A stretch of DNA of 64,000 nucleotides. Origin: Chrysopilus asiliformis. Lineage: Eukaryota > Arthropoda > Insecta > Diptera > Rhagionidae. The notes below the pieces were generated by a model. The model was given only the letters and a program-made list of their open reading frames with translations. It searched no databases and was not told where the DNA came from. A program made the position numbers and the translations under genes. Each line of letters begins with the position of its first letter. Within the stretch, counting starts at the first letter, position 1. Shown here piece after piece: positions 13,160-25,138 of the stretch. Location: NCBI GenBank assembly GCA_964034945.1, contig OZ035962.1, positions 8,755,789 through 8,819,788 of the forward strand, given 5' to 3'.

Positions 13160-15035
13160 GGCAAATAGAAACCAGTTAACAAAAAAAGCTAGTGGCTGGA
13201 CTTTAGATATGGATTCTTTCTTCCCAGAAAAGAGGACTCGAACACATTACTTGCACAAGTCCGATCAATTAATCAATGGCCCGTGCTAAAAAAAACCAAT
13301 AAAGATCATTAGTACGGATCAAATATACCTAGAAAAATGTTTTTTGGGCAATTAAGTTGGCATTGGGGAAAAATAAGAATTGGAAGAAATTTTGACGCCT
13401 TAAACAGATGTTGAATTGAGGTTAGGGTTCCTTTTCCAGAAAAAGGATCACCCCAGGAAAAACTATTAAAATGTTTGCCTACGAATAAGCTCAGAGTAAT
13501 TGGAAACCACCTATAAACAAATTGTGTACATAAAACTTCTGAAAAGCCGTCTGACGGATGCTAACCTGTCTACGAAACTTCTTGTGTTTGGCGTTTGGTT
13601 TGTCGGGAAAATTTACCTTTAAAATCGAAATAGCCAACAGAATACTGTAGAAGAAGGTGGTATTTAAGTAATTACACTGAATTTTGAAGAATTTGGTTGC
13701 ACAAATAACAAAACTTCACGACAAAACGGCAGTGGTGCTGCACTTAAATTTTTTTGAAAAGTAGTAAATTGCCTGCCCAAAATGTACTTACTAAATGTAA
13801 AGAATACCTGTCCAAAACGTACTAAATGTAATAGATTGGCTGTTTTTAAGTGAGTTTAGATTAGTCGATCCGGCGCCTGGCCATGAAGGAAACTGTCAAA
13901 ATACTGGCAAGACGAGGAAGTTTGGATGTCGATAGGAAATTGCACCACAAAACCATGGCCGAATTATACACAGGTCTGCTGGTTACTTTTTGACATCCAC
14001 CATTTTGCTACGTCATCGGCAAGAAATATTCGGTGCAATCTTTGTAATGTTGAATGTGCGTACGGAGTTGTTTAGCAAGATGTTTTGAATATTTGAGAAT
14101 TAGGGAAAATTCCCATTGAGTCGTATAAGAATTTCTTGCCGATGACGTCAGAGCCAAGAGAGACTGAGCTGTCAAGCAGAGCTTAGTATTATTGGGCCAT
14201 GTCACAAAACGAAAATCTCCATTTTCAGAGTTCCGCCTGTCGTGCTCTGGTTGGTTGACTATCAAATTACTTGTGTTCCACTGTCATTTGTATTCCAATT
14301 TTCAAAGCACCAATATTACGGGAAATTTAAAAGAAAGGAGTTAATTCTTTCACTTTTTATTGTCTATGGGATATTTAAAATTTATTTCACTCAAATTCAA
14401 TTTTGATTTTGTCACAGAATTATATGTATTTTATACCGATTGTCAATTTGTTCAGTTTCCACGTTTCACATTAAAACTGAAAGTTTGGCGTTCAGCTTTC
14501 AGTTCCAATCTCAATGTAAACACGAGCAATATTTTTCGTAGAAAGAATCCATACACCCTAATTGAAAATTAATGGCCCTACATATAGCAAAATTATGATT
14601 AGAGATGAACGCTGCGATTATGACGTCACAGGGCTCTCAACCAGCCAATGAAATCATTTTGTTGTCACTGTTAGAACAAACTGTTGCAACTTCCACTATA
14701 CCTTTATAATTTTTGCATGGGGATTTTCATTGCCTATCGTTGTTATTTTAAGTTTCTTTGTAAATATTGTAATCTTTTTGAAATGTGATTTTTTATTTTC
14801 AAAAAATCACATTTCAAAGCAAACACATTGTCATGGGACTCTCGAGAAGGGAAAAAAGTAAAGTGACGTTGATCTCAGCGAACTTTCGCTAAGGTTTTCT
14901 TCATCCCAGCGAACTTCCGAATTTGTGACAAAGCAGCAAGAAAATTAACAATACTTTAACGACAACAACAAGTAAACAAAGGAGCAAGAAGATTAACAAT
15001 ACTTAAACGACAACAAGAAATGGATAGCTTAGAAA
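13160..15035. other. Intergenic region between divergent DCN1-like and N4BP2-like genes
   Basis: Holds the divergent promoters. An 18-bp inverted repeat, ACGTCATCGGCAAGAAAT, lies at 14010-14027 with its complement at 14131-14148. A hairpin, TTTGAAATGTGATTTTTT with its complement, spans 14778-14819. A near-duplicate in the N4BP2 leader is listed separately. No supported coding region. Confidence 0.5.
14935..15018 (+). repeat. Imperfect tandem duplication in the N4BP2-like 5' leader
   Basis: A roughly 37-bp unit (AGCAAGAAAATTAACAATAC followed by TTTAACGACAACAACAAG) at 14935-14971 recurs at 14983-15018 with a few changes. It lies directly upstream of the start codons and so is probably in the 5' UTR. 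Confidence 0.7.
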
Positions 15036-15049
15036 ATGGCCGAAGATAG
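15020..15049 (+). promoter_or_regulatory. Upstream ORF overlapping the N4BP2-like start
   Basis: ATG at 15020 opens a nine-codon frame (MDSLENGRR) ending in TAG at 15047-15049. It overlaps the main ATG at 15036 in another frame. Ribosomes starting here would pass the main start, so it should reduce translation unless it is leakily scanned. Confidence 0.55.
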
Positions 15050-18000
15050 TAAGAATTTTATATTTCTGAAAAGGGACGAAACATTTAACCAACAAGCTAA
15101 CTGGACCAAGACGCCTGACGAGAGAGACGAACTTTATGCGCGCCTAACAGACATTTTCGGGGAGACAGTTTCCAACCAACATATCAGCCAAATATGCCTA
15201 CAAAACAACTATGAAGGTGATTTTTCGATTAAAGATTAGATAACCAATTGATTTCCATTCTAACCGTAGAAGAGAGCTGTGTAGAAAAACTGCTAAAGCT
15301 TGTCGATAATCCTGAGGTGTCATCGAACAATGCTAACGTGTCCACACCGCTGGCCTTGCCGAACAATACAATCGAAACTAATAATAGCTGTAGGGAAGAG
15401 TGGTCGAATGGCCATAACCAAAAACCAGAAAGACATTTGGGTGCCATACCGAAAATCACGAATACGATTCCACAAAGAAATGATAACTCCAATAACGATC
15501 AAAGGTCAGACCTGGATGATGTCGTGGACACTATTAACAAGGGCTACAAGGTAATGGTGCTGATGAGGGGAGCGCCTGGCACTGGGAAGTCAACCTTGGC
15601 CCGCGAAATAATCAACAGGACGACAAAAACTGATCACAGGAACCACATATTCAGCTCAGATGACTACTTCCACAATATTCACGATGAGTACGTATACCGA
15701 CCAGACAGGATTCAGGAAGCTCACGAATTCAATCAGAAACGTGTCCGGCAAAGAGCTGCGTCCGGCTGGAGCCCAATTATTGTTGATAATACAAATGTGA
15801 AAATTTGGGAAATGGGTCCTTATGTTCAAACAGCAGCTTTAAATTGTTATATCGTTAAAATCATCCAGCCAAAGAATCCATACTGTAATTCTGCTGGTAA
15901 ACTAGCCGCTAGAAATATTCATGGTGTACCTAGGGATCGGATTCAAAGAATGCTAGAAAACTTTGAACCAGTAACCGTTGAAGAGCTTTTTAAAGTGAGT
16001 ATTTCAAATCCATGTTTACGTTAAGTAGGAAATAAACGCTCACTCATGCCCTACAACATGCTGTCACTCCAAAAGTTGGTTTTGCTACACACGTATCGAT
16101 CATGTTGTCAGTCTTCATTCGGTTCCAACTTTTCAAGGAGATAAGATCGTAAAAGAGAATTTTGAATTTGCAAAATGAGGATGAAGCATTTCGAAAAATT
16201 CTTCCCAAAATGTTTTGTCTTTCAAAGAAGCCATTTTTATTATTTTATTGCCCTTCTAATTGTTTTCTTGAATTCACTTTTTCACTTCAACAGATGTTAC
16301 TCGTTCAAAAATTTCCCAAGAATGAACGAATGTCCTACATCACAGCAATACACCTGCGATCATGTTGGCCAACCTAAAGCCACGCCCACAAAATCAAAGA
16401 TCGTTTGATATTTTGCGATCATGATCGCCAACACGAGTTTTTGTTGTCCGTCAGCACTACACACGCTCAAATTGGCGTGACAACATGAAATGTTGTAGGG
16501 CATGCGTGAGCGTCTATTGCCTGCTTTAACTCATGAAACGGAGTTTACACACTATTGTACATGTTTCCTCAAAGGTTAAATTTCGAATCGATCTTCGAGT
16601 TTTTGCAAAAAATGTAAGATCTAATTACAAGATGTTAAAAAACAAATTGGGTGATCCAAAGTAAATCAATACCATTGACCACAAATTTTTTTTAAAAAAT
16701 CCCAAAATATAAAGAAGTAATTTTTGACCAAATTTCTTAGTATCAAATCAATTTACACCTTTATTGCAGAATTTTAACTCTATATTTTCGTTCGTCAAAA
16801 CAAACTATTTACTATTCGTGAGTCACAATTTTTTTTTGAGGGGAAGGGGAAAATGAAATATTTGCACAAGGCGTCAAAATTTGCATTACGTTTGATAATT
16901 AGAAAATATTTCGATTTCATTTTTTAACATATATATTTTTTTAAACATAAAAATTCCATTCTATTCTGCAGATAAACAATGTGAAATATTCTTCTTCAAT
17001 GCCTCAATTAAGACATTGCCCTCCACTACCAGTAGAAAGCAGTATAAGAAGTCAAACAGTACAAAATGACCATGACTTGGACGAAGATGGCCTACAATCA
17101 TGGCAATCGTACGACGACATTAGCAAAGAGGTTAACAGTTCTGAGACCGTAAATATCCCAAAACCAAAACGTGGTTTATTTAGTGGAACGCAAAGCTTTC
17201 AAATTCTTGATGACATGAATACGATCGAAGATTTCAGTGGAGTTGTCGAGGATGGTTCCAGAAATGCGACTGAAAATTTTTGGACGTATTCCAAACCTAG
17301 AGAAGAATTCACTGCAGCAAAACCTGTTCGATCTGCAGTGGCAAATACTGAAGATATCGAAAAGAATTTATTAACTGCCTTAAAAGATCTAAATGTAACC
17401 AATTCTAAAGACAACCATGTGGAGAATATTCCAATTTTACCAGTTATGACTAGACATAAAATCGGCTGTCCAAATGAAAGTAAATCGTTTTATATTTTAA
17501 GACAAATTTATCCAAATAAAAGAACTGAGGCACTTTGGGATTTATTTGAAAAGTGCAATGGAGATATTGATTGGACAATCGATATTCTATTAAGGGATAA
17601 ATCGAATAACGATCAGCCAAATGATTTTGTATCAGAAAACTATTTCACCTGTAATTGTAACTCCGAAGAAACTGTCGAAGTGTCTAAAACCGTCGAAGAG
17701 GATCCCGCCGAGATTGTAAAAAAAAATGAGATTGTCAAACCACAACGTCCAAAGACCCGAAAAGAACGGACAGCAGAACCAACTGGTGAAATGCTAGAAA
17801 CCAAAAATCTTATAGAGAAGCAATTTGTGATCGGTAATCAACATTATTCGGATCATGTGAAGAAAATCCGAAACATGCGATATGGAATTTTTGAGCCAGA
17901 ACTGGATTTGGATACAACTTTGGTTCCAGAGAACGATTCAAATGCAACATTACAAAATAATGACGAGGCAGCGGATGAAGATGATTCATCAGATCCAGAT

Positions 18001-19811
18001 AATGATGAACTATTAGAGATAAATTTGGGAATGGAATTAATTGAGCAGCTAGAGAATGCATTTAAAGTGGAACAGCCAACTGCAATGACGACCGCTAATA
18101 GCAATATTAAGATAAAGACAAATGTTTTCATGCCAAAATATTTGGCAAAGCAGTTGTATGCCCTCTGGGTTGAATCGCTCAACAATCAAATTGAGGAGCA
18201 GAAACAAACTAGCATCAAGGAGGATGAAGAATTTGCAAAATTCCTAACCGAACAGAGTTTATCTGAATACCACGATCCACCGAATAATTTTAAGGAGCTA
18301 ATGGATATGGAAATGGCGTGGACAATCTATAAAAATGAAAACTGGAAAAATTCAACGAATGACGATCTTGCAACACATTTAACAAAAATGAAACTTTTTG
18401 AAATATTCCCTAATGTTGATCCGAATACGCTTTTGGAAATTTTTAATGCACACGGCAATAAATTCTTTGAAACCGTGGAAACATTAAAAAATTCGATGAA
18501 TGTCAATTTAGATGAGAAAATAAAAATCAAAGGTATTGAATTAATGGAAAAGGCGCAAACAGAGAGTGATAAGGTGGTTATTTTAACTAATCGCTCTATT
18601 CACAAAATGTATCCTATCTTTGATATAACTTTTATCCACAAAATTTTATATTTGAATCCATTTTGGAATTTAAAAAATTTTTTTAGTTAAAATTGTGGAA
18701 AACTAACAAATATTATTCATCAGAGTAGTATATGTAAGTTTACGTTCTCGTCTGTATCGGGTGTAAATTTACAGAGAGTTTGTCAACTAACTGAACATAC
18801 AGAATCTCAAAAATACAGGTGGGCTGTGAATTTAAAGTTACTGATACAGAGCAACTTACATTTTGTGAATAAGGTCATAAATTTAATAAAATTGCAGAAT
18901 AAAAAAAATAAATTTTTTTGTAGGGTCCCAAAACATTTGTTGAGAGTTATTTCAAAGATTCGAGCGAGGCTATCCGTAAGGAAAGTAAAATGCAGCCAGA
19001 AGAAGCGAAACGGGCGGCTATTAAGGATTTTGAGGAGAGTCGAAATTTGGCCGTGCATCACAGTCAATTGAAAGCTGAATGTTACTGCAAAGCGAAGGAA
19101 GCGATCCAGAAAGGAAATACAGCAGTTGCTGTATACTATTCACAGATAGCAAATTTACATAAAGCAAAAATCGATATGCTTAACCAGAAAGCCGCTAATT
19201 GCATTATGGAAGTTCATGATTTGAATCAAACAAATCCTGATTTTATTGATTTACACTATTTGCACGTAGTTGAAGCTATCGAATGCCTAGATATTTTTAT
19301 TGATAAGCATATATCAAAAATGAAAAATATTTCAAGGTCGTATAAGCATATTTTTATTATAACTGGACGTGGCTTGCATAGTTCCGGAGGAATTTCAGCA
19401 ATCAAAAATCGAGTTAAATTACGATTAAGAGAGAGGAAATTAAAGTAAGTAATAAATTACATATTCATTACCTTTTGCAGGACTATTTTGTTTTTATTTA
19501 CAAAAACTGTTCAATTTTGTTCTAAATGTGTTCTGAAATTCACAATTTTACAAATTTAACCATTCTCTGCTAAAATCTGTAAAAATAAGGATTGTTTTTA
19601 CTAAAAAAAAGACGTTGGGCTTACAAAAATAACTAAGTCTTACAGATCATAATAGTCTTGCACAGAGCCATCGATATTTGAATTTATTTTTAATAAATTT
19701 TAGCAAAAATGTGATCTATTATTTATTTCTAGGTGGTCCGAAGTTAATCCGGGATTATTGAAAGTCAAACTATTTTCAACGTCAAAATACTCGAAAAATA
19801 TTAATGTATAA
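15036..19811 (+). CDS. N4bp2: NEDD4-binding protein 2-like: CUE, PNK-type P-loop kinase and Smr domains
   Basis: Exons 15036-15216, 15270-15994, 16972-18573, 18924-19444 and 19733-19811 total 3108 nt, 1035 residues. Order: a CUE-like ubiquitin-binding segment at about 24-75 (split by the first intron); a polynucleotide-kinase-type P-loop GAPGTGKS at about 161 with SSDDYF and VDNTN downstream; a long acidic middle part with a UBA/CUE-like segment (YILRQIYPNKRTEALWDLFE) near 480 and another (FPNVDPNTLLEIFNAHGNKF) near 790; a DUF1771 helix pair at about 860-925; and a C-terminal Smr domain with IDLHYLHVVEAI at about 944 and TGRGLHSSGG at about 982. Smr domains in this family bind and can cut nucleic acid; related proteins act in decay of stalled mRNAs. 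Met 15036 is chosen because it opens the CUE frame. A poly(A) signal is near 19837. Extra small exons in the introns cannot be excluded. Confidence 0.9.
16028..16521. mobile_element. MITE-like element in N4BP2-like intron 2
   Basis: Left end GGAAATAAACGCTCACTCAT and right end, read on the minus strand, GGCAATAGACGCTCACGCAT; both continue GCCCTACAACAT. Terminal inverted repeats of about 32 bp have three mismatches. TTAA lies close to both ends (16021 and 16526) but offset by a base, so the target duplication is unsure. No transposase. Confidence 0.75.
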
Positions 19812-20498
19812 TTTTTTTTTCTTTTTAAAAACATGTAAATAAAGTTTTTAGTTTCACATTGTTACCGAATTGGCATAAGGTGAATGGGTAATTCTAAGAT
19901 ACGTACAAATATATTTTTTAAACACTTACATTTACGTTTTATTCAAAAAAAAACCTCTTATTCCTTAAAACTAAACCCTACCGAAGAATCAAGCCTTTTT
20001 TTAAAATCTCGATTAGACATAAATTTCGCATATTTTCATAAAGCCACATGCAGAAGTCACATTTGCAAACAGATTTCTTTCGAGTATTTTTATCTAAAAC
20101 ATCAAAAATTGTCCTGAAAATTGCTGCCACCACGAGACATTTTTTATAGGTGAAATTTATGTCTAACGAAGTCTTTAAATAGTTTTGCGATCATTTTGTA
20201 AGTGTTGAAACCGATTTCAGTGTAGCCATTACGACTTTCCCGCATTTTTTATGTTTTCTTGATCCACCCCGTTTTTTTTTGTAAATCCAAAGCTCTTCAA
20301 ATAGGAGGTGGATAAACGTAATTATGGACCTCTCTACTAAAAGTTGTAGGCTCCTTTGGTTAATCTTACCTCAACGACAAAAATGTAATGATCTTGTTTT
20401 AGGAACTTAGAATTAAAAGACAATTACCCCGTTGTTGGGTGGAACCTCTCTCAGTTATGAAATGCAATGCCAAATTTATTGTCATAAAGAAACTATAA

Positions 20499-20884
20499 TG
20501 CTACATTTACACGAATGACAAATTTGTCATTTTTTTCTTGTCATTATGTTAATTCCCGTGTAAATGGCATAATTTTTGTAATTTTTTCTGTCAGAAAATG
20601 TCAATCTCTCATAAAAGAATGAACTTGTCCATTCTTTTATGCCAGATTGTCATTCGTGCAAACGCAATATTAGTTATGACAAAAGTTGAATACTAAAGTT
20701 GTCATCATAACTAATATTGCGTTTGCACGAATGACAATCTGGCATAAAAGAATGGACAAGTTCATTCTTTTATGAGAGATTGACATTTTCTGACAGAAAA
20801 ATTACAAAAATTATGCCATTTACACGGGAATTAACATAATGACAAGAAAAAAATGACAAATTTGTCATTCGTGTAAATGTAGCA
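20499..20884. mobile_element. Foldback MITE copy 2 (PIF/Harbinger-like), intact
   Basis: 386 bp, almost wholly an inverted repeat with arms of about 175 bp around a short central loop. It is flanked by TAA at 20496-20498 and 20885-20887. The sequence is nearly identical to copies 1 and 3, so the spread is fairly recent. No coding capacity. Confidence 0.92.
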
Positions 20885-23800
20885 TAAAGCTATATTGAAT
20901 GAACCTTTAGAAAATTTAAGGACATTTGTCTAGGCGACTCGAAAATTGGAAATCGTTTTTTGAGACAAATTTTCGGTTTTCCTCCAGATTGTGGATTACG
21001 GGACTGGGAAATATTCAGCTTAGCTAATCACGCTTTTTTCTAACGTTCGATTTATTGAAAATCGACATTTTTTTGTTTTGCTTTGCCTTTATTAGTCGTG
21101 AAGTTTTTCCTGTTAACCTGCAATAGGTCCAGTGCATCTGTGGCATGGTATTAAATAATTCGCTCAGACGATTACTCCATCATAATCACCAAGCAAACTT
21201 TTTTGTCTTTTGCCATAATTGAATCTTTCCGAAAACATATAGTCGGGCTTTTCGTAATCTCCCCTCCCAAAAATTTTAAACTATGTCAAACAGATTGAAA
21301 ACAAAAACTCAAAAACGGTCATTCGATTTCCGACTATCAGTAATTTCCACAGTTTTAATATTTAATCTAGATAGCGCTATCTTCTATCTCAAATGGTCTC
21401 AGGAAATTCCACAGAATCCCAATGTAACAGTGAAATGAAAATATTTCACATTTTCTGGTGCATTTAAAATACTCAAATGATCTTAAAGTCCTTCTGAACT
21501 CTGTCCAGATTTTTCTTATATCCTTTTTTCACTTACGCCAAAATTTTAAATGATAACTACTTTGAATAGTAATAAAATTTAGGGAAATGTTGAATGGTTT
21601 CGATGAAAAAATATATGATTTTGTTTCCAAAATCGGACAATAACATATCGCGATCTATAATATCTATGACATTTTTCCCACATTAAATAGAAGGTAATCA
21701 AATGTAAGTATTAAATACTATATGTGCAAAATAGTTTTCTTATCACAACGTTTACATCTGTCCTAAATTAAAATCAGAAAGTGTCATGATCACGAAAATT
21801 AGTTCAGTTGAAAAGTATTGGGCAACTTGCGTATGCACTACAATTTGTTAACATTGTTACCAATATCGTTCAGTAATTTATTTTGTTGGCTAAGCGGTTT
21901 ATCAATGGTAAATAATTCAAAATTAATGACAAGCAGTATAATTTTTTTTAAAATCTATAGTGCGTTTTAGTAGCTAGTTATTCAATCAAGTCTTTTGGTT
22001 AACTGGATTTACAAATAGTATTTGGAAGTTTTAGATTTTGGCTGCAAAATCATTAACTCACTCTATACTGTAGGAAAAATATTATATTCGCGTCTATGAC
22101 TTACAGTTTTTCTAAAAAAAATAATCTCTCATTTCACATTCATGATCTTCAACCTGAAAATATTGTATTAATCAAAATTTTGTGGTGAGAAGTTCAGACC
22201 CGTCATAACAATTTTTGTACGTCGTATTTTACTCAAGAAGTCGTCAACTGTCTTGGATTTTTTTCTATGATTCAAAATTTTTTTGTGTCCATATTCAAGA
22301 AAGGATTAATAAAACCCTTTGTTGTAAAAATTGTAATGCTTAACACAGTAGACTTAAAGAAAATCTGATATTCACGTAAAAATAATCTATCATTAGTTGA
22401 ATGGAAGTCATTGAATAAAAATCCTAGAATTTAAAAAATATCAATTTTCGCGATATTGTAATTCCATATTTCCGCTAGAAGTCATATTTGTATGATTTTT
22501 TCCATTACATGATATTTACTTAATCATTAGCCAAAACGATGTAATAAAAATTATGCAAAGTCACCCTTCGACGATTACAGCATTCAATGTTATTGGATTT
22601 GAACTTGTAAGTTTAGCACTTGATAAAAAAAAGATTACGTTATACAATTGAAGAGATATAGTATTATCATTGTGTAACATAAACTAGAAAATTCCCGGAA
22701 ATTACGTTAATGTAATATGTGAATTTTCAATACCAATAATTCAAATATATTACAGAGAAATGTTTGTTAAAATATACAATACTAGATTATCGATTTTGAA
22801 AATAACTGGGTAATAGGTTCCATAAATTCTCAGAAACCGGGTTTGTGGAATCCGGATCGAAAAAGCGGTCGTAATTCAATTCATTATTCAAATAAAGTTT
22901 TCAAACTTTTCGATTTACTTATTTTAAAAATATCACTACGTTCAATATAGTATTTATACAAACTGCTAATGCAGGCTTATTAGAAAAAACCCTGCTTTAA
23001 TCTTCTTTACACGTCAGAAAATTAGACCTTTTTTCAGGAAATCGATTTCCAGAAGCCCCCAATCCCTTGTTTTGGGCACTTTATCGCTCAATAATACTCA
23101 AAACCTAAATGCGGACATATGGTCTTCCTTAATTATTTAGTTTTTCTTAAATACTTAGATTGCATTAAAGGTAATGAAGGGTTAACATGAATGAAAACTA
23201 TTCGCATGAAAAAGTATTTATTTTTAATTGCGAGACCTAAGTGAAAAGTTTAAATGTTGTTTGGTAGAGAAATACTATACAATCGGCCGTAAAAATGGGA
23301 AAAGGTAGATTTTTGAGGATTAATTGTGTGTTCGAATGACCAACTCTTTTTGCTCGAAAATTGCTCGACCTTAATTTTAAATCCAATAAAAAAACAATTT
23401 TTTTCTAAGACAATATTTTTTCTTCAATATGTTGAAAGGTGATCAAAATCGTAGGATGAAAATATTGTTCAATATATTGAACTTCAATATATTGAATGTG
23501 TAAGGTGTGCCTATAACTAAATTGCATTGAAACAATAGGCACTCTCCGACTCCAGAGTAGACCATGCTTTAAATCGATGATTCGAATTCTCCATTAAAAA
23601 AATATCGTCAAGCGTATGAGCTCGCCTTGATTGAAAAAAACAAAATTTATTAAAGACATGCTTTTATGGAAGTAAATATTTTTTGATAATTAAACATTTT
23701 AATGGGTCAAAAAACTTTGAAAGAGTTATTCCAATCAAACTGTCTTAAACAGTCACCAAAAATTTTCCATTAAACTTATAGAATCTTTGAGTCAACATGT

Positions 23801-24922
23801 TAACTCTCCAAAATTTCTGATTTTCTCCGGATGTTTAATAAACAGAAAATCAGTCAAAATATTATTATTGGTTCAACGTAGGACATTGATATGGTATTGA
23901 TATCATTGAAACAAAAATTTCCACAGGGAAACATTTTACTTATCTCATCTTATAGCCGTAGTGGAATTTTTTGAAACAGACTAACCCTTGATGACAAATT
24001 GTGTGCTTGAATATAAAACAACCATTTCAAAACATGTTTAGAAACATGTTTAAAAATGCAATAACACCAATAATTACTTAAGGATTGTTTAAAGGACTTT
24101 GGGACTTCATTATGTGGGATCAGATAATGTAGCTTACGTCTATCAAGGTTCACCAAGAGCACCTTCTCCGTCATTTGATATTAAAAAAATCAAACGTAGA
24201 ATAATAATTAGCTCGAATATATTGATAAATTTATAAAATAACGATGGGCCTCCAACGATCATCGTCACCTTTTAACGATTTCAACGACCATATTAATCGG
24301 AAACTGACCTTTGGATTATTATCACACTATAAAATATGTCTCATAATATGTACTCGATCGGATTTCATATAACTTCTAGCTAAATCCATCAAGAAAATTC
24401 TGAGTTCAACCAGCTTCGATTTTCGTCACAAAGAATCGTAAGTTATACTACGAAAAGAATAAGTAATATTTTTTAACAACAACAATAATACTCTATTATC
24501 ACGTGAAGATGATAAGAATTGACGTGAACTCTTCATCGCGCAGTATGTATGGAAAATTGTCGTTTTTTGTTTACATTTTTAAATTTTGTGACGTCAGAGA
24601 GTTTTATTTGTAAATTACATTCATTCTACTGTAATCAATAAATTGTGGTAGTATAAACATAACATATACCCAATCAGGATCGATCTCCCTCCTTTTCCCC
24701 CGGAAATCAGTACTTTGCTCAACTAGAAAATAATTGTTGTAAAATTGATAACAAAATTTCAAACTTTTTTGTATAAAATGAGGTCGAGAAGAAATTTTTT
24801 CATCAGATCGAGTCTTGTCTTTCAAGTCTATCAATCGAGTTAAGAAAAGATCGCTTCAGAGACTTTTAAAAGTTACTTAAGGAAATACGAATCCGAAGTT
24901 TGTTTGGAGTTGGCTTATTTTG

Positions 24923-24930
24923 TATAAATA
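24923..24930 (+). promoter_or_regulatory. Possible TATA box for the small ORF at 24965
   Basis: TATAAATA lies 42 bp upstream of an ATG, the spacing expected for a TATA promoter with a very short leader. Such strings are common in AT-rich DNA. Confidence 0.3.
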
Positions 24931-24964
24931 CAAAGCGTAATTTACATAACTAGTAACCATCATC

Positions 24965-25138
24965 ATGTTGATTGGATCAGCAACCAGATATATTGCGGGA
25001 AGGAATGCCTTGCAGACAGTCTACTGGCGAACTACAGGTGATTCTGTTAAAATGATCAAGAGCAACAAAACGTGTTCATTTGGAAAGGATACCAAGCCCA
25101 CATCGCTTGTCTACCGTGATATCAAATATAAAACATAA
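24965..25138 (+). CDS. Possible small protein, 57 residues, unknown
   Basis: An ATG-to-TAA frame beginning MLIGSATRYIAGRN and ending RDIKYKT. It is preceded by TATAAATA at 24923 and followed by AATAAA about 200 bp later (near 25339). Composition is less AT-driven than the surroundings: it includes Trp, several Gly, Thr and Arg, and only one Asn-rich spot. The N-terminus has Arg and small residues without acids, which would suit a mitochondrial presequence, but this is guesswork. I know no homologue. It may equally be a chance frame. Confidence 0.3.
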   Translation: MLIGSATRYIAGRNALQTVYWRTTGDSVKMIKSNKTCSFGKDTKPTSLVYRDIKYKT

